From Neisseria dumasiana (lineage in GTDB: Bacteria; Pseudomonadota; Gammaproteobacteria; Burkholderiales; Neisseriaceae), in the NCBI RefSeq assembly GCF_022870885.1, contig NZ_CP091509.1, positions 1,984,001 to 2,048,000 of the forward strand: a stretch of 64,000 bases of DNA, given 5' to 3'. The position numbers were made by a program, and so were the translations under genes. Below are positions 12,744 to 23,028 of the stretch, piece after piece; positions within the stretch are counted from its first letter, which is position 1, and each line of letters begins with the position of its first letter. Under the pieces are notes generated by a model. It was not told where the DNA came from. It did no database searches and saw only the letters and a program-made list of their open reading frames with translations.

Positions 12744-14579
12744 TTAGTGCAGGCTTTCATAAATTTTTTCGGCCAAGGCTTTGCTAATGCCTTCTACTTG
12801 AGCCAAGTCTTCTACGCTGGCGGCTGCTACGCCGCGCAGCCCTCCGAAACGGGTAAGCAATGCTTGGCGGCGTTTTGCGCCTATGCCGGGGATTTCGTTT
12901 AATGACGACGTTACTCTTGTTTTGTCGCGTTTTTTGCGGTGTCCGGTAATGGCGAAACGGTGGGATTCGTCGCGCACGGTTTGTAGCAGGTGCAAGGCGG
13001 GGCTGTTGGGCGGCAGGCGGAAGGTTTCGCCTGTGAACGGCAAAATCAGTTCTTCCAAGCCGGCTTTGCGTTCGGGGCCTTTGGCGATGCCGATGATGGG
13101 GATGTGCAGGCCGAGTTCTTCCCACACGGTTACGGCCATGCCGACCTGCCCTTTGCCGCCGTCGATTAAGACGGCATCGGGCCATTTGACGGTTTCGCCG
13201 TTGGCTTCGGCTTCGACCATTTTGCCGTAACGGCGGGTAAGCACTTCGCGCATGGCGGCGTAGTCGTCGCCGGCTTTGGCGGTGGTGATGTTGTAGCGGC
13301 GGTACTGGCTCGGTTGGATGTTTTGCTCGTCGTACACGACGCAGGAGGCGATGGTGGCTTCGCCCTGCGTGTGGCTGATATCAAAGCATTCGAGGCGTTG
13401 GAGGCCGTCTGAATCCATGTTTAACACGCGTGCTAGTTCTTCGATGCGGTGTTGCTGGTTGCTGTGCTGCAAGCGGTGTTGGGCAATGGCGAGTTTGGCG
13501 TTCTTCTCTGCCATGTTCAGCCAGATTTTGCGCTCGCCTATGGTTTTTGTAACGAATTGGATTTGCTTGCCGTGTTCTTCGTTTAAGGCCGTCTGAAGAA
13601 CTTCGGGCAAAGTGAAGTTGCTGATGATGATGTCGGGCTTGCTTTTTCCTAAATAATGTTGGGCGACAAAGGCTTCGGCGTAATCCTGCCCGTTGGGTTC
13701 GGGGTCGTTGCGCACGTCGGGGAAGAAACTTTTGTCGCCGACATGCCGCCCGCCGCGGATGCTGACCCAATGGATACACACGCTGCCTTGTTCTACCACC
13801 AGCGCCAGCAGATCGATATCGTTGGGATTGTTGGGATTTTTGCTGTCGATAAACTGCTGGCTTTGCACTAATCCGAGCGCTTGGATTTGGTCGCGGTAGC
13901 GGGCGGCTTCTTCAAATTGCAGCGCGGCGGCGGCCTGATTCATTTTGTGGTGCAGGGTTTGGGTGAGTTCGCCGGTTTTGCCGTTGAGAAAGGTAACGGC
14001 TTCGCGCACGCTGGCTTGGTAGTCTTCGTAAGTGATGTGGCCGACGCACGGGCCGGAACAGCGTTTGATTTGATACAGCAGGCAGGCGCGGTCGCGGTGT
14101 TGGAATACGCTGTCTTCACAAGTGCGCAGACGGAATACTTTTTGCAGAATCTGAATGCTGTCGCGCACGGCGTAGCCGTTTGGATAAGGGCCGAAATATT
14201 GGTTGGGCTTTTTAAGCGTGCCGCGGTAATAGGCCATTTGCGGGAACTCGTGCCCGCTCAGCATCAGATAGGGATAGCTTTTGTCGTCGCGGAAAAGGAT
14301 ATTGTATTTCGGCGATAAGGCTTTGATTAAATTGTTTTCCAGAATCAGCGCTTCGGCTTCGGAACGGGTAACCGTGGTTTCGACCGAATGTACTTGTTTT
14401 ACCATCAAGGTGATGCGCGGAGAATGGTCGCTTTTCTGAAAATAGCTCGACACCCGCCTTTTCAGGTTGACCGCTTTGCCGACATACAAAACCTGCCCGC
14501 TTTTGTCGAGCATGCGGTAAACGCCCGGCAGAGTCGGCAGGTTTTTTAAAAAAACGGTTAAGTCGAACGGAGTGGACAC
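12744..14579 (-). CDS. uvrC: UvrABC excinuclease subunit C
   Basis: 611 aa, normal length. UvrC makes both incisions in nucleotide excision repair. Domains in order: GIY-YIG nuclease (LPGVYRM...VLYVGKAVNLKRR, ~15-45), a Cys-rich region (~150-180, CLLYQIKRCSGPCVG), the UVR UvrB-binding motif (LQFEEAARYRDQI, ~215), an RNase H-like endonuclease domain (ECFDISHTQG and VLIDGGKGQ, ~395-480), and a tandem helix-hairpin-helix at the C-terminus (IPGIGAKRRQALL). GTG start. A DUS lies within the coding sequence (~13405). Confidence 0.97.
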   Translation of the reverse strand: MSTPFDLTVFLKNLPTLPGVYRMLDKSGQVLYVGKAVNLKRRVSSYFQKSDHSPRITLMVKQVHSVETTVTRSEAEALILENNLIKALSPKYNILFRDDKSYPYLMLSGHEFPQMAYYRGTLKKPNQYFGPYPNGYAVRDSIQILQKVFRLRTCEDSVFQHRDRACLLYQIKRCSGPCVGHITYEDYQASVREAVTFLNGKTGELTQTLHHKMNQAAAALQFEEAARYRDQIQALGLVQSQQFIDSKNPNNPNDIDLLALVVEQGSVCIHWVSIRGGRHVGDKSFFPDVRNDPEPNGQDYAEAFVAQHYLGKSKPDIIISNFTLPEVLQTALNEEHGKQIQFVTKTIGERKIWLNMAEKNAKLAIAQHRLQHSNQQHRIEELARVLNMDSDGLQRLECFDISHTQGEATIASCVVYDEQNIQPSQYRRYNITTAKAGDDYAAMREVLTRRYGKMVEAEANGETVKWPDAVLIDGGKGQVGMAVTVWEELGLHIPIIGIAKGPERKAGLEELILPFTGETFRLPPNSPALHLLQTVRDESHRFAITGHRKKRDKTRVTSSLNEIPGIGAKRRQALLTRFGGLRGVAAASVEDLAQVEGISKALAEKIYESLH

Positions 14580-14782
14580 GGCAGAAGGCAGATTCAGGTT
14601 TCAGACGGCTTGAATTATACGGGAAATTATGTATTGCGCGCAGGAAGCAGTCGGCAAGCTATCGAGAATAAATGGGGTGCTACAAACGCTTTTTTTGGAT
14701 TGAGTAGAAATTTTGAATAGCCAAATCTCTTTTGAAACATCGTATAGCAAGCCGGCTTTAAAAAGACTTGGCTTTTATGAAA

Positions 14783-14811
14783 AGGCCGTCTGAAAAATTT
14801 TCAGACGGCCT
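14783..14811. terminator. Inverted DUS pair after aspS
   Basis: AGGCCGTCTGAAAA and TTTTCAGACGGCCT form a long stem 22 bp past the aspS stop. The rest of the 254-bp gap to uvrC shows no gene. Confidence 0.8.
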
Positions 14812-14833
14812 CGGTTTTTTCAATTAAAGAATC

Positions 14834-16642
14834 TTATGCTTCTTTGTTTTCAGTCGCTTTCGCACGCAAGCGCAGGCTTAACTCGCGCAGTTGTTTCTCG
14901 TCAACCGCATTCGGCGCATTGGTCAGCAAGCATTGGGCGCGTTGGGTTTTCGGGAAAGCAATCACGTCGCGGATGGATTCGGCACCGGTCATCAACGTAA
15001 CCAAACGGTCTAAGCCGAAGGCCAAACCGCCGTGCGGAGGTGCACCGAATTTCAGGTTATCCAGCAGGAAGCCGAATTTTTCCTGTTGCTCTTCAGGGCT
15101 GATTTTCAGGGCGGCAAACACTTTTTCCTGAACGTCGGCGCGGTGGATACGGATAGAACCGCCGCCGATTTCCCAGCCGTTCAACACCATATCGTAGGCA
15201 CGCGCCAAGCAGTTTTCCGGGTCGGTTTCCATCAAGTCTTCATGACCGGGCTTAGGCGAAGTAAACGGATGGTGCATGGCGGCATAGCGGTCGTTTTCTT
15301 CGTCGTATTCGAACATCGGGAAATCAACCACCCACAACGGTTTCCATTCGTCCACGAAGTAACCGTTTTCCGCGCCGTGTTCATGACCGATTTTGATACG
15401 CAACGCACCGATGGCTTCGTTCACAATCTTGGCTTTGTCGGCACCGAAGAAAATAATGTCGCCGTTTTGCGCTTCGGTTTTGGCAATAATTTCTTTCAGG
15501 CAGTTTTCAGACAGGAATTTCACAATCGGAGATTGCAGGCCGCTGTCTTCGCCGTTGGTGATGTTGCTCACATCGTTCACTTTGATGTAAGCCAAGCCTT
15601 TCGCGCCGTAGATGCCGACAAATTTGGTGTATTCGTCGATGTCTTTGCGGCTTAATTTCGCACCGTTGGGCACGCGCAAAGCCACCACGCGACCGCCTTT
15701 CATATCGGCTGCGGCACGGAATACTTTGAATTCTTCGGTTTTCATCAACTCGGTCAGCTCGGTGAATTTGAGCGACACGCGCATATCGGGTTTGTCGGAA
15801 CCGTAGTAGAACATGGCTTCGGAGAACGGCATGCGCGGGAAGTCGCCCAATTCCACGCCCAACGCATCTTTGAACACCTGTTTAGCCATGCCTTCGGTAA
15901 TATCCATGATTTCATCTTCGTTCAAGAACGAAGTTTCGATATCGATTTGGGTAAATTCGGGCTGGCGGTCGGCACGCAAGTCTTCATCACGGAAACATTT
16001 GGTGATTTGGTAATAACGGTCGAAACCGGCCACCATCAGCAGTTGCTTAAACAGCTGCGGCGATTGCGGCAAAGCGAAAAATTCGCCCGGGTGCACGCGG
16101 CTGGGCACAAGATAATCGCGCGCGCCTTCGGGAGTGGAACGGGTCAGCATCGGCGTTTCGATGTCGATAAAGCCTTGTTCGTCGAGATAGCGGCGCACAC
16201 CCATAGCCACTTGGTAGCGCAGGCGCAGGTTGCGCTGCATTTGCGGACGGCGCAGGTCGATCACACGGTTGGTTAAGCGTACGTTTTCGCTGATGTTTTC
16301 GTCGTCGATTTGGAACGGAGGCGTTGCCGCGGCATTTAAGATTTCGATTTCTTTGGCCAAAATTTCGATTTTGCCGGAAATCATTTTTTCGTTGGCCGTG
16401 CCTTCGGGGCGGTTGCGCACTTTTCCGGTAATGCTTAAAACGTATTCGTTACGGGCTGAATCAGCCGTTTTGAATGCTTCGGGGGTGTCGGGATCGATAA
16501 CTACCTGCACAATGCCTTCTCGGTCGCGCAAGTCGATAAAAATAACCCCGCCGTGGTCGCGGCGGCGGTGTACCCAGCCTTTTACGGTAACGGTTTGGTC
16601 TAAGTATTGTTCGCTGATTAGGCCACAATAGTTGGTACGCAT
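14834..16642 (-). CDS. aspS: Aspartyl-tRNA synthetase
   Basis: 602 aa, bacterial type. An N-terminal OB-fold binds the anticodon (~1-105; [24 protein letters not shown]). The class II catalytic core has motif 2 ([18 protein letters not shown]) and motif 3 ([10 protein letters not shown] near the C-terminus). A GAD insertion lies between (~290-420). It charges tRNA-Asp in the cytoplasm. It follows the DUF502 gene on the same strand, with an inverted DUS pair between. I cannot tell from sequence by eye whether it also charges tRNA-Asn. Confidence 0.97.
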   Translation of the reverse strand: MRTNYCGLISEQYLDQTVTVKGWVHRRRDHGGVIFIDLRDREGIVQVVIDPDTPEAFKTADSARNEYVLSITGKVRNRPEGTANEKMISGKIEILAKEIEILNAAATPPFQIDDENISENVRLTNRVIDLRRPQMQRNLRLRYQVAMGVRRYLDEQGFIDIETPMLTRSTPEGARDYLVPSRVHPGEFFALPQSPQLFKQLLMVAGFDRYYQITKCFRDEDLRADRQPEFTQIDIETSFLNEDEIMDITEGMAKQVFKDALGVELGDFPRMPFSEAMFYYGSDKPDMRVSLKFTELTELMKTEEFKVFRAAADMKGGRVVALRVPNGAKLSRKDIDEYTKFVGIYGAKGLAYIKVNDVSNITNGEDSGLQSPIVKFLSENCLKEIIAKTEAQNGDIIFFGADKAKIVNEAIGALRIKIGHEHGAENGYFVDEWKPLWVVDFPMFEYDEENDRYAAMHHPFTSPKPGHEDLMETDPENCLARAYDMVLNGWEIGGGSIRIHRADVQEKVFAALKISPEEQQEKFGFLLDNLKFGAPPHGGLAFGLDRLVTLMTGAESIRDVIAFPKTQRAQCLLTNAPNAVDEKQLRELSLRLRAKATENKEA

Positions 16643-16720
16643 AAATTCACCTTAATTAATTAGAATCAATTATTTGTTGATATGTTTGGATTTTTTGGAT
16701 TTAAAGCCCGAATAAGCAAT

Positions 16721-16748
16721 GCCGTCTGAAACATACGGTTCAGACGGC
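16721..16748. terminator. Inverted DUS pair over the DUF502 stop
   Basis: GCCGTCTGAA (16721-16730) and TTCAGACGGC (16739-16748). The DUF502 stop codon lies inside the right arm. Confidence 0.7.
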
Positions 16749-17417
16749 CTTATCTGTTACTCCGCCCGCCTGCTCTGCCACCTCATTGGGCAGCACCATG
16801 CCGAGTGAAATAATGTATTTCAAAGCGTCGTCCACGCTCATATCCAACTCGCGGACATCGCTTTTTTTAACCATGATGTAATAGCCGCCGGTAGGGTTCG
16901 GCGTAGTCGGCACATATACCGAAACATACTCTTCGCCGTTTAAACTGCGCGCAACCGCAGAAGGAATGCTGCCAGAAACAAACGCGATGCTCCAAATATC
17001 CGGCTGCGGAAAAGGAACCAATACCGGCGTTTTGAAGGAACGGCTGTTGTCGGACAATAACGACTCCGACACTTTCTTCACGCTGGAATAAATCGACTTC
17101 ACAACGGGAATGCGGCCGAGCAGATGATCCCAAGCCGCAATCATTTGCTTACCGATCACATTGGCACCGAACAGGCCGGTAATAAACAGAGCCAGCACAG
17201 TCACAATCACACCCAAGCCGGGAATATTGAAGCCGAGAAAATGTTTCGGCTGCCAATGCGCAGGCAAGAGATTAATCAATTGATCGGATGCAGACACGAT
17301 ATAGGTGATGACCCATAACGTTACCGCAATCGGCAGCCATACCAAAACACCGGTAATCAGATATTTTTTCAAAGCTTTGCCGATTCCGCCGCTTTCCGCT
17401 GCATTTTTGGCCATCAT
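16740..17417 (-). CDS. DUF502 inner-membrane protein
   Basis: 225 aa. Two membrane helices near the N-terminus (~18-42 LITGVLVWLPIAVTLWVITYIV and ~68-92 GLGVIVTVLALFITGLFG) are followed by a conserved soluble part (GRIPVVKSIYSSVKKVSESLL, then VLVPFPQPDIWSIAFVSG and YVPTTPNPTGGYYIMV) typical of DUF502. The function of the family is unknown. Start ATG-ATG at 17417/17414. It lies upstream of aspS. Confidence 0.9.
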   Translation of the reverse strand: MMAKNAAESGGIGKALKKYLITGVLVWLPIAVTLWVITYIVSASDQLINLLPAHWQPKHFLGFNIPGLGVIVTVLALFITGLFGANVIGKQMIAAWDHLLGRIPVVKSIYSSVKKVSESLLSDNSRSFKTPVLVPFPQPDIWSIAFVSGSIPSAVARSLNGEEYVSVYVPTTPNPTGGYYIMVKKSDVRELDMSVDDALKYIISLGMVLPNEVAEQAGGVTDKAV

Positions 17418-17517
17418 TCATGTTCCATTCAAGGTAATTAATCTTGCCCAAACGCGGCATTATACGCGCTAGAGCGGTAATAAACGAGTGCCGCGCCATA
17501 AAATGCGCAATTCGGGC

Positions 17518-17676
17518 TATGCAATCAACCAACTTATTTTTAATACAAAACAGCAAGCCGAAGGCGGTGCAGGCAGTGCGGAACCGATTCTGTTGCCGCT
17601 TCAGCGGCTTGCACAATCGTTCTCTTTGAGCTAAAGCGTAAAAACACCGTAGTAAAAATGAAGTTGATTAACTATA
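17518..17676. repeat. Correia-type repeat, full-length form
   Basis: About 159 bp between inverted ends (TATGCAATCAACCAACTTA ... AAGTTGATTAACTATA) with the CGTTCTCTTTGAGCTAAAG block. It fills most of the 305-bp gap between the DUF502 gene and pldA. Confidence 0.85.
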
Positions 17677-17722
17677 GTAAAACCTTTGGCAGAATAGGCA
17701 TCGGCCGATGCCGGGCGATATT

Positions 17723-18862
17723 TTAAAAACCGTCCCAATCGTTCAGCATTACCCCGAAGCCCACACTGTTGTGTTTGTGGTTGTAGTCGAGCAGGCTTTC
17801 GCCGTAACCGTGGAATCCCTGCACATAGGCTTTGAGCTTGCCTTTGATCGGAAACGTATAATCTGCCTGCACGCCGCCTTTTCCGGTTTTGGGATTGTAG
17901 CGCATGGTTGTTGCGATGGTTTGCTTGTCATTGAAACGGTATTGCAGTTTCACATCACCGTAACCCATGTAATCGGAAATATCGGGGTTGTCGTCTTTAT
18001 CACCGTTTTGGTCGAACATTCTTGCCCACACGCGCGGAATCACGGTTAATTTACCCCACTCCAAACCTGCCATCCCGTATACACGGTTCCATGAGCGTGA
18101 CAAAGGGCGGCTTTGGCCGTTCGACTGATGCACCACACCCAACCCCAACATACGCAACTTACCCCCGCCGGGCAGATCTGCTTTGACCGGTTGGGTAATG
18201 AAAATCTCCGGGGAATAATCATTGTTGCGGAAAGGTGCCGATTTCTCACCTTGACTCCACAGCTGCCAGTGCGCGGTTTGGGTGTAGCCGAACCAAACAT
18301 CCGAGCGGGTTTTAAACACATCCTCCATCAGCTTGGTTTTAAACGATACCTGCATCTTGGTTTCCAAACGCTTCTGATCTTTCGCACGCGGATCATCGGC
18401 TGCCCCCCGCGTTTGCGAAGACGGCCGGTAATTCGGGCTGCTGTTATACCAAGCCGGCAACAGATACATGGGATTATGCTCGCGAACCGACAACAAACCG
18501 CGTGTATCGTTCTGATCCAAATCGTACATCAGGCTCAAAGGCGTATAAGCATCGGCCGCCTGCAATAAGGCTTCGGTAGGCTGTATGCCTGCCGTCTCAG
18601 GCTCGCTGAACACAATCGCCGCTTCTTTTTTGGCCAAACTTTCATCTACCGTTTTAACCAAATCTACCGATTTTGAGGGTTGCTTTACCGGAACCGGCGG
18701 CATTTGCGGTGGAAACTGAGCCGCATACACCTTATCAAAACAGGCCAAACGCAAGGCATTGTCTTGTATCAATGTACATTGCAAAGCCTCGTTACCCGAT
18801 GAAAAAGCAGGAGCGGAAGCGGCAATGGCCGCTCCGGACATTAAAAGAAAGCGTTTCAACAT
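17723..18862 (-). CDS. pldA: Outer-membrane phospholipase A1
   Basis: 379 aa from the ATG at 18862, chosen so that a signal peptide (MLKRFLLMSGAAIAASAPAFSSG) is N-terminal. OMPLA is a 12-strand outer-membrane barrel that hydrolyses phospholipids. The catalytic triad pattern His-x-Ser...Asn at spacing 0/2/14 is visible in HQSNGQSRPLSRSWNRVY, the same spacing as His142-Ser144-Asn156 of E. coli OMPLA. The barrel half is rich in alternating aromatic strands. The first ~120 residues are a Neisseria-type N-terminal extension with no recognised fold. A terminator and a DUS palindrome lie upstream. Confidence 0.93.
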   Translation of the reverse strand: MLKRFLLMSGAAIAASAPAFSSGNEALQCTLIQDNALRLACFDKVYAAQFPPQMPPVPVKQPSKSVDLVKTVDESLAKKEAAIVFSEPETAGIQPTEALLQAADAYTPLSLMYDLDQNDTRGLLSVREHNPMYLLPAWYNSSPNYRPSSQTRGAADDPRAKDQKRLETKMQVSFKTKLMEDVFKTRSDVWFGYTQTAHWQLWSQGEKSAPFRNNDYSPEIFITQPVKADLPGGGKLRMLGLGVVHQSNGQSRPLSRSWNRVYGMAGLEWGKLTVIPRVWARMFDQNGDKDDNPDISDYMGYGDVKLQYRFNDKQTIATTMRYNPKTGKGGVQADYTFPIKGKLKAYVQGFHGYGESLLDYNHKHNSVGFGVMLNDWDGF

Positions 18863-18959
18863 TGTATCAATTACCTGTTCGCGCAACGGCTGAGCCCAAC
18901 ATCCGGTTGCCTACTGCCGGTAAAACTATCGAACCCACCCGCCCGATTGAAACATTGCT

Positions 18960-18981
18960 GCCGTCTGAATATTCAGACGGC
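18960..18981. terminator. Perfect DUS palindrome
   Basis: GCCGTCTGAAT joined directly to ATTCAGACGGC, a 22-bp palindrome with no spacer, between pldA and rpsT. Confidence 0.5.
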
Positions 18982-19042
18982 CTGCATCAACCGATGCTTT
19001 AAACATTACAGTTCATTATCTGTATATACAAAACAATCACCA

Positions 19043-19087
19043 AACAAATGCCCCGAGAAACCGTAACCGCTTTCCGGGGCATTTGAT
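19043..19087 (-). terminator. Terminator after rpsT
   Basis: AAATGCCCCG (19046-19055) and CGGGGCATTT (19075-19084) form a perfect 10-bp stem. Confidence 0.75.
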
Positions 19088-19144
19088 CAATAAAACAAAC
19101 CGGCACCTGCTTTTTGCAGCGGCAAAAAGCAACCGTTTGCCGAA

Positions 19145-19408
19145 TTAAGCCAGAGCTTTAATTTTGGCAGACAGACGGCTCTTGTGGCGGGCTGCTTTGT
19201 TTTTGTGGTAGATGCCTTTATCGGCAATACGGTCGATAACTTTTACAGACTCTTGGAATACTGCTTGGGCAGCGGCTTTGTCACCCGCTTCGACAGCTTT
19301 CAGAACTTTCTTAACCGCAGTGCGGAAAGCAGTACGTTGGCTGGCGTTGTGGGCACGTTGTTTAACCGACTGGCGGGCACGCTTACGGGCTTGTGCGCTG
19401 TTTGCCAT
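19145..19408 (-). CDS. rpsT: 30S ribosomal protein S20
   Basis: 87 aa, standard length. Start ATG at 19408 (RBS CAGGAGA), giving [13 protein letters not shown], the typical S20 start. Basic and helical throughout ([36 protein letters not shown]). It binds 16S rRNA early in 30S assembly. The longer open frame upstream is not used. Confidence 0.97.
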   Translation of the reverse strand: MANSAQARKRARQSVKQRAHNASQRTAFRTAVKKVLKAVEAGDKAAAQAVFQESVKVIDRIADKGIYHKNKAARHKSRLSAKIKALA

Positions 19409-19585
19409 ATTGAATATCTCCTGATTAAAATCAAATTTAATTTCGTAAACGCGCAATTCTAAAGATTTCACCATGTATACGCAAGCGTTTTAACTAAAAT
19501 GTGCCGATTCAGCGGTTTAAGTTGGGCCTAAAACGACACGCCCCCGGCAGGCTGCGCTTTTCTTCTTTGTTTTCAGACGGCCTTA

Positions 19586-20659
19586 GATTCTAATTTCAAG
19601 TGCAACACTCAGGCAGTAGTGGTTGGAACAGATTCAAGAATAGAACACTTGGCGTTTCATAGCCAAGTGTTTTTCTTGGCCGGTGGTTCAGCTCATCCTG
19701 AACCCTACGTATTTCCCGCTCACTAATGTTGCGGAAATCCGTTTGTTTGGGGAAGTATTGGCGGATGAGTCCGTTGGTGTTTTCATTCAGCGCCTTTTCC
19801 CAAGAACGGTAAGGACGGCAGAAATAGGTTTCAGCCGCCAATGCTTTGGCTATTCGGGTGTGGCGGTAGAATTCCTTGCCGTTATCCATGGTGATGGTGT
19901 GCACCCTGTCTTTATGCGCCCTCAGCGCCCGAATGACGGCATTGGCCGTATCTTGGGCTTTGAAGTTCTTCAATTTGCAGATAATGGTGTAGCGGGTAAC
20001 CCGTTCGACCAGTGTCAATAATGCGCTTTTCTGATCTTTGCCGACGATGGTGTCGGCTTCCCAGTCGCCTATACGGGATTTTTCGTCGACGATGGCGGGT
20101 CGGTTTTCAATGCCTATGCGGTCGGGTACTTTGCCTCTGCTCCATGTGCTGCCGTAGCGTTTACGGTAGGATTTGCTGCATATTCTGAGATGCTGCCACA
20201 AAGTGCCGCCGTTGCTTTTGTCGTCGCGCAGATAGTTATAGACGGTGCTGTGGTGGAGTGTGATTTGGTGGTGTTTGTGCAAATAGGCGCACACTTGCTC
20301 GGGGCTGAGTTTGCGGCGGATGAGGGTAGCGATGTGTTGGATCAGCTGCGAATGGAGCTTATAGGGCTTTCTTTTGCGCTGCTTGGTAAGCCGGCTTTGC
20401 TGTTGGGCTTTTTCGGCACTGTATTGCTGCCCTTGCGGGCAGTGCCGTTTGATTTCGCGGCTGATGGTGCTTTTATGGCGGTTAAGCCGTTTGGCGATTT
20501 CGCTGATGCTGTGGTGGCGGGACAGGTATTGGATGTGGTATCGTTCGTCTTGGGTCAGTTGTGTGTAGCTCATATGCAATCTTTCTTGCAGGAAAGGCCG
20601 TATGCTACCGCATACTGGCCTTTTTCTGTTGTGGAAAGTTGCACTTCAAATTTGAATCC
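19586..20659 (-). mobile_element. IS30-family element (IS1655-like), copy 1
   Basis: Bounded by imperfect inverted repeats of the form GATTCWAATTTSAAGTGCAAC at both ends, with one transposase gene. The end beside the transposase stop is followed by TAAGGCCGTCTGAAAA (a DUS), exactly as in the second copy. Confidence 0.9.
19596..20573 (-). CDS. IS30-family transposase, copy 1
   Basis: 325 aa from MSYTQLTQDERYHIQ. The N-terminal HTH of IS30 type (SISEIAKRLNRHKSTISREIKRH) is followed by a DDE catalytic core: Asp in GDWEADTIVG, Asp in TITMDNGKEF and Glu in LNENTNGLIRQYFP. The frame is intact, so it is probably active. It differs from the second copy at one residue near position 53 (Glu here, Lys there), indicating recent transposition. 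A TTG two codons upstream is also open. Confidence 0.96.
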   Translation of the reverse strand: MSYTQLTQDERYHIQYLSRHHSISEIAKRLNRHKSTISREIKRHCPQGQQYSAEKAQQQSRLTKQRKRKPYKLHSQLIQHIATLIRRKLSPEQVCAYLHKHHQITLHHSTVYNYLRDDKSNGGTLWQHLRICSKSYRKRYGSTWSRGKVPDRIGIENRPAIVDEKSRIGDWEADTIVGKDQKSALLTLVERVTRYTIICKLKNFKAQDTANAVIRALRAHKDRVHTITMDNGKEFYRHTRIAKALAAETYFCRPYRSWEKALNENTNGLIRQYFPKQTDFRNISEREIRRVQDELNHRPRKTLGYETPSVLFLNLFQPLLPECCT

Positions 20660-20812
20660 GCTGGCCTCCCCCGTTTTCTTTGCTCCGCCCCATCTATATC
20701 ACTTTGATTTTTATTAAGCATTCATTTACAATACGCCACACGCCGCCGCCGGGGTTTATATGGGGCTGCGGCTTTTTTTCATTTCAACCCTTTCATTAGG
20801 AAAACAACCCGT

Positions 20813-21964
20813 ATGAAAAAATCAGTATTAGCCGTTATTGCTGCCCTTTCATTGGCAGCCTGCGGCGGACAAAGCGAGCAGAAACCCGCCCAACCTCAAG
20901 CAGATGCAGGCTCTGCCGCTGCTGCCAATGCCGGCCTGCCCGCAACCGACACACTCAACATCTACAACTGGTCTAACTATGTTGACGAAAGCACCGTTGA
21001 AGACTTCAAAAAAGCCAACAACCTGAAGCTCACCTACGACCTTTATGAAAACAACGAAGCCCTTGAAGCCAAAGTGTTAACCGGCAAATCCGGTTACGAC
21101 TTGGTTGTGCCCGGCATCGCTTTCCTGCCGCGCCAAATTCAGGCCGGTGCTTACCAAAAAATCCACAAGGATTTGATTCCGAACTACAAAAACATCGATC
21201 CCGACATGCTGAAAATGTTGGAAACCGCCGATCCGGGCAACGAATACGCCGTGCCCTATTTCTCCGGCGTGAATACTTTGGCCATTACTGCCAAAGGCAA
21301 AGAAGTGTTGGGCGGCCAATTGCCTGAAAACAGCTGGGACTTGCTGTTCAAACCCGAATACACCAACAAACTGAAATCTTGCGGTATTGCCCTGTGGGAT
21401 ACCCCGAGCGAAATGTTCCCGATTGTGCTGAACTACTTGGGCAAAGACCCGAAAGGCAGCAGCGCGGACGACATCAAAGCCGCCGCGGCGACTCTACAAG
21501 CCATCCGCCCCGACGTGAAACGTTTCAGCCCGTCGGTTATCGACGAATTGGCCCGTGGCGACGTATGTTTGGCAGCCGGTAACGGTGGCGATCTAAACAT
21601 GGCCAAAGCGCGTTCGGAAGAAGTGAAAAACAACGTAGGCATCGAAGTGCTTACACCTAAAGGCATGGGCTTCTGGATTGAATCTTGGCTCATTCCTGCC
21701 GATGCGAAAAACGTAGCCAACGCCCATAAATACATCGACTACACACTGGATCCCGAAATTGCCGCGAAAAACGGCAATGCCGTAACCTTCGCACCGGCCA
21801 GCCTGCCTGCCCGCGAAAAAATGGATCCGGCTTTGGTAGCCACCCGCTCGATTTTCCCGAATGCGGATGATGTGAAAAACGGTTTCGTGATGCCGCAAAT
21901 GGACAATGATGCGAAAAAATTAACCGTGAACCTGTGGCAAAAAATCAAAGTAGGCTCCAATTAA
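20813..21964 (+). CDS. Polyamine ABC transporter substrate-binding lipoprotein (PotF/PotD type)
   Basis: 383 aa. Lipoprotein signal with lipobox LAAC (Cys17), then a Gln/Ala-rich linker. The periplasmic binding fold begins at TLNIYNWSNYVDESTVEDF (~47), the conserved start of PotD/PotF proteins. Later family motifs are SGYDLVVPG, YAVPYFSG and GMGFWIESW. Putrescine (PotF) or spermidine (PotD) specificity cannot be decided by eye. The ABC permease and ATPase genes are not in the window, so it stands alone, as several polyamine-binding proteins do in Neisseria. RBS AGGA at the end of a T-rich leader. Confidence 0.9.
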   Translation: MKKSVLAVIAALSLAACGGQSEQKPAQPQADAGSAAAANAGLPATDTLNIYNWSNYVDESTVEDFKKANNLKLTYDLYENNEALEAKVLTGKSGYDLVVPGIAFLPRQIQAGAYQKIHKDLIPNYKNIDPDMLKMLETADPGNEYAVPYFSGVNTLAITAKGKEVLGGQLPENSWDLLFKPEYTNKLKSCGIALWDTPSEMFPIVLNYLGKDPKGSSADDIKAAAATLQAIRPDVKRFSPSVIDELARGDVCLAAGNGGDLNMAKARSEEVKNNVGIEVLTPKGMGFWIESWLIPADAKNVANAHKYIDYTLDPEIAAKNGNAVTFAPASLPAREKMDPALVATRSIFPNADDVKNGFVMPQMDNDAKKLTVNLWQKIKVGSN

Positions 21965-21991
21965 GCCCTGCTCTGTTTATCGCGAACAAAC

Positions 21992-22918
21992 CTATTTTTC
22001 AGACGGCTGCACTATGCAGCCGTTTTTTCGATATTGTCCCGGCGATACGCCGTATTGCTTTTTAAAGGTTTTGCCGAAATGTGTTTCCGACTGGAACCCC
22101 ACCGACAAAGCCACAGACAATATTGAATCGGCAGTTTGCTTGAGCAAAACGGCAGCCTGCTGCAAACGGATACTGTTAACGAAAGCATGCGGGCTGACAC
22201 CGATTTGCTGCTTAAACAAACGCATCAGCTGTGCTCTCGACACATTTGCCGCAGCCGCCATCTCCTGCACACTCCAAGCCTTTTCCGGTGCGGTCAATAC
22301 CGCCTGAACCACCGCACGCAAGCGCGGATGATGCCAACCGTTGAGCGTACCTGCGGGCAGTTTTCGATTCTCTTGAACAAGATATGCGCGCATCAGCATT
22401 ACCAGCAATACCGAAGACAAGGCATTCACAACCGTTGCCGAGCCTTTATCCGAGCGTTCCGCCTCATATTCCAACATGGCGGTTAAAGGTTGCAGGGCGG
22501 CGCGGTCTATATTCAGATGCACGATTTCAGGCAAACCATCGATTAAATCGGCGCGGCTGTCGTATTCAAAACGGGCACAAAACAGATTCAGGCTCCGGCC
22601 TTGCGAACCACGCTTCTTCAACGTGAAAATCCCATTTTGAACCCAATACGGTGTATCTTCGGTATTGTTGCAATCCCTGCTGCTGCTGATGGTATGCCCT
22701 GCGATACGCGGAAAAAACACAATATCACCTGCCGTGAGCAACCTGCTTTCCGCCTCTCCGTCAACCCGCAGATACCCCTCTCCCTCCGTAACGATGTGCG
22801 CCAAACCCCGCGCACGTTTCGGCTCTTGCCTGACATACCAGCTGCCTTGCAGACGGCATTGCACATCGACGCTGCCTTTGATTTGCGCCAACTCTACCAA
22901 TTTATCGAAAATATCCAT
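21992..22918 (-). CDS. AraC-family regulator with N-terminal cupin (MtrA-like)
   Basis: 308 aa. Residues ~10-180 form a cupin-type sensor (Cupin_6 pattern: CRLQGSWYVRQEPKRARGLAHIV, then GDIVFFPRIAGHTI). Residues ~205-300 are two AraC helix-turn-helix motifs (WSVQEMAAAANVSRAQLMRLFKQQIGVSPHAF, then SVALSVGFQSETHFGKTFKKQYGVSPGQYRK). It is divergent from the AhpD-like gene with 110 bp between them, the usual sign that it controls that gene. Cupin_6 AraC regulators often respond to small aromatic or oxidative signals. MtrA is the best-known Neisseria example, but orthology is not shown. Confidence 0.9.
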   Translation of the reverse strand: MDIFDKLVELAQIKGSVDVQCRLQGSWYVRQEPKRARGLAHIVTEGEGYLRVDGEAESRLLTAGDIVFFPRIAGHTISSSRDCNNTEDTPYWVQNGIFTLKKRGSQGRSLNLFCARFEYDSRADLIDGLPEIVHLNIDRAALQPLTAMLEYEAERSDKGSATVVNALSSVLLVMLMRAYLVQENRKLPAGTLNGWHHPRLRAVVQAVLTAPEKAWSVQEMAAAANVSRAQLMRLFKQQIGVSPHAFVNSIRLQQAAVLLKQTADSILSVALSVGFQSETHFGKTFKKQYGVSPGQYRKNGCIVQPSEK

Positions 22919-23028
22919 TTTTACACCAAATGTTGAGACGATTTGCAGATTATTCTAACCTGTTTTCCGTACAATATCCTTTTGTCACGTTCCAGAAGAC
23001 AAGCCTGAAAAACACAGAAAGGAAAACC

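Noticed and set aside
22930..23028. Upstream extension of the AhpD-like gene
   Set aside because: No RBS for the early start; the ATG at 23029 has one and gives the family length.
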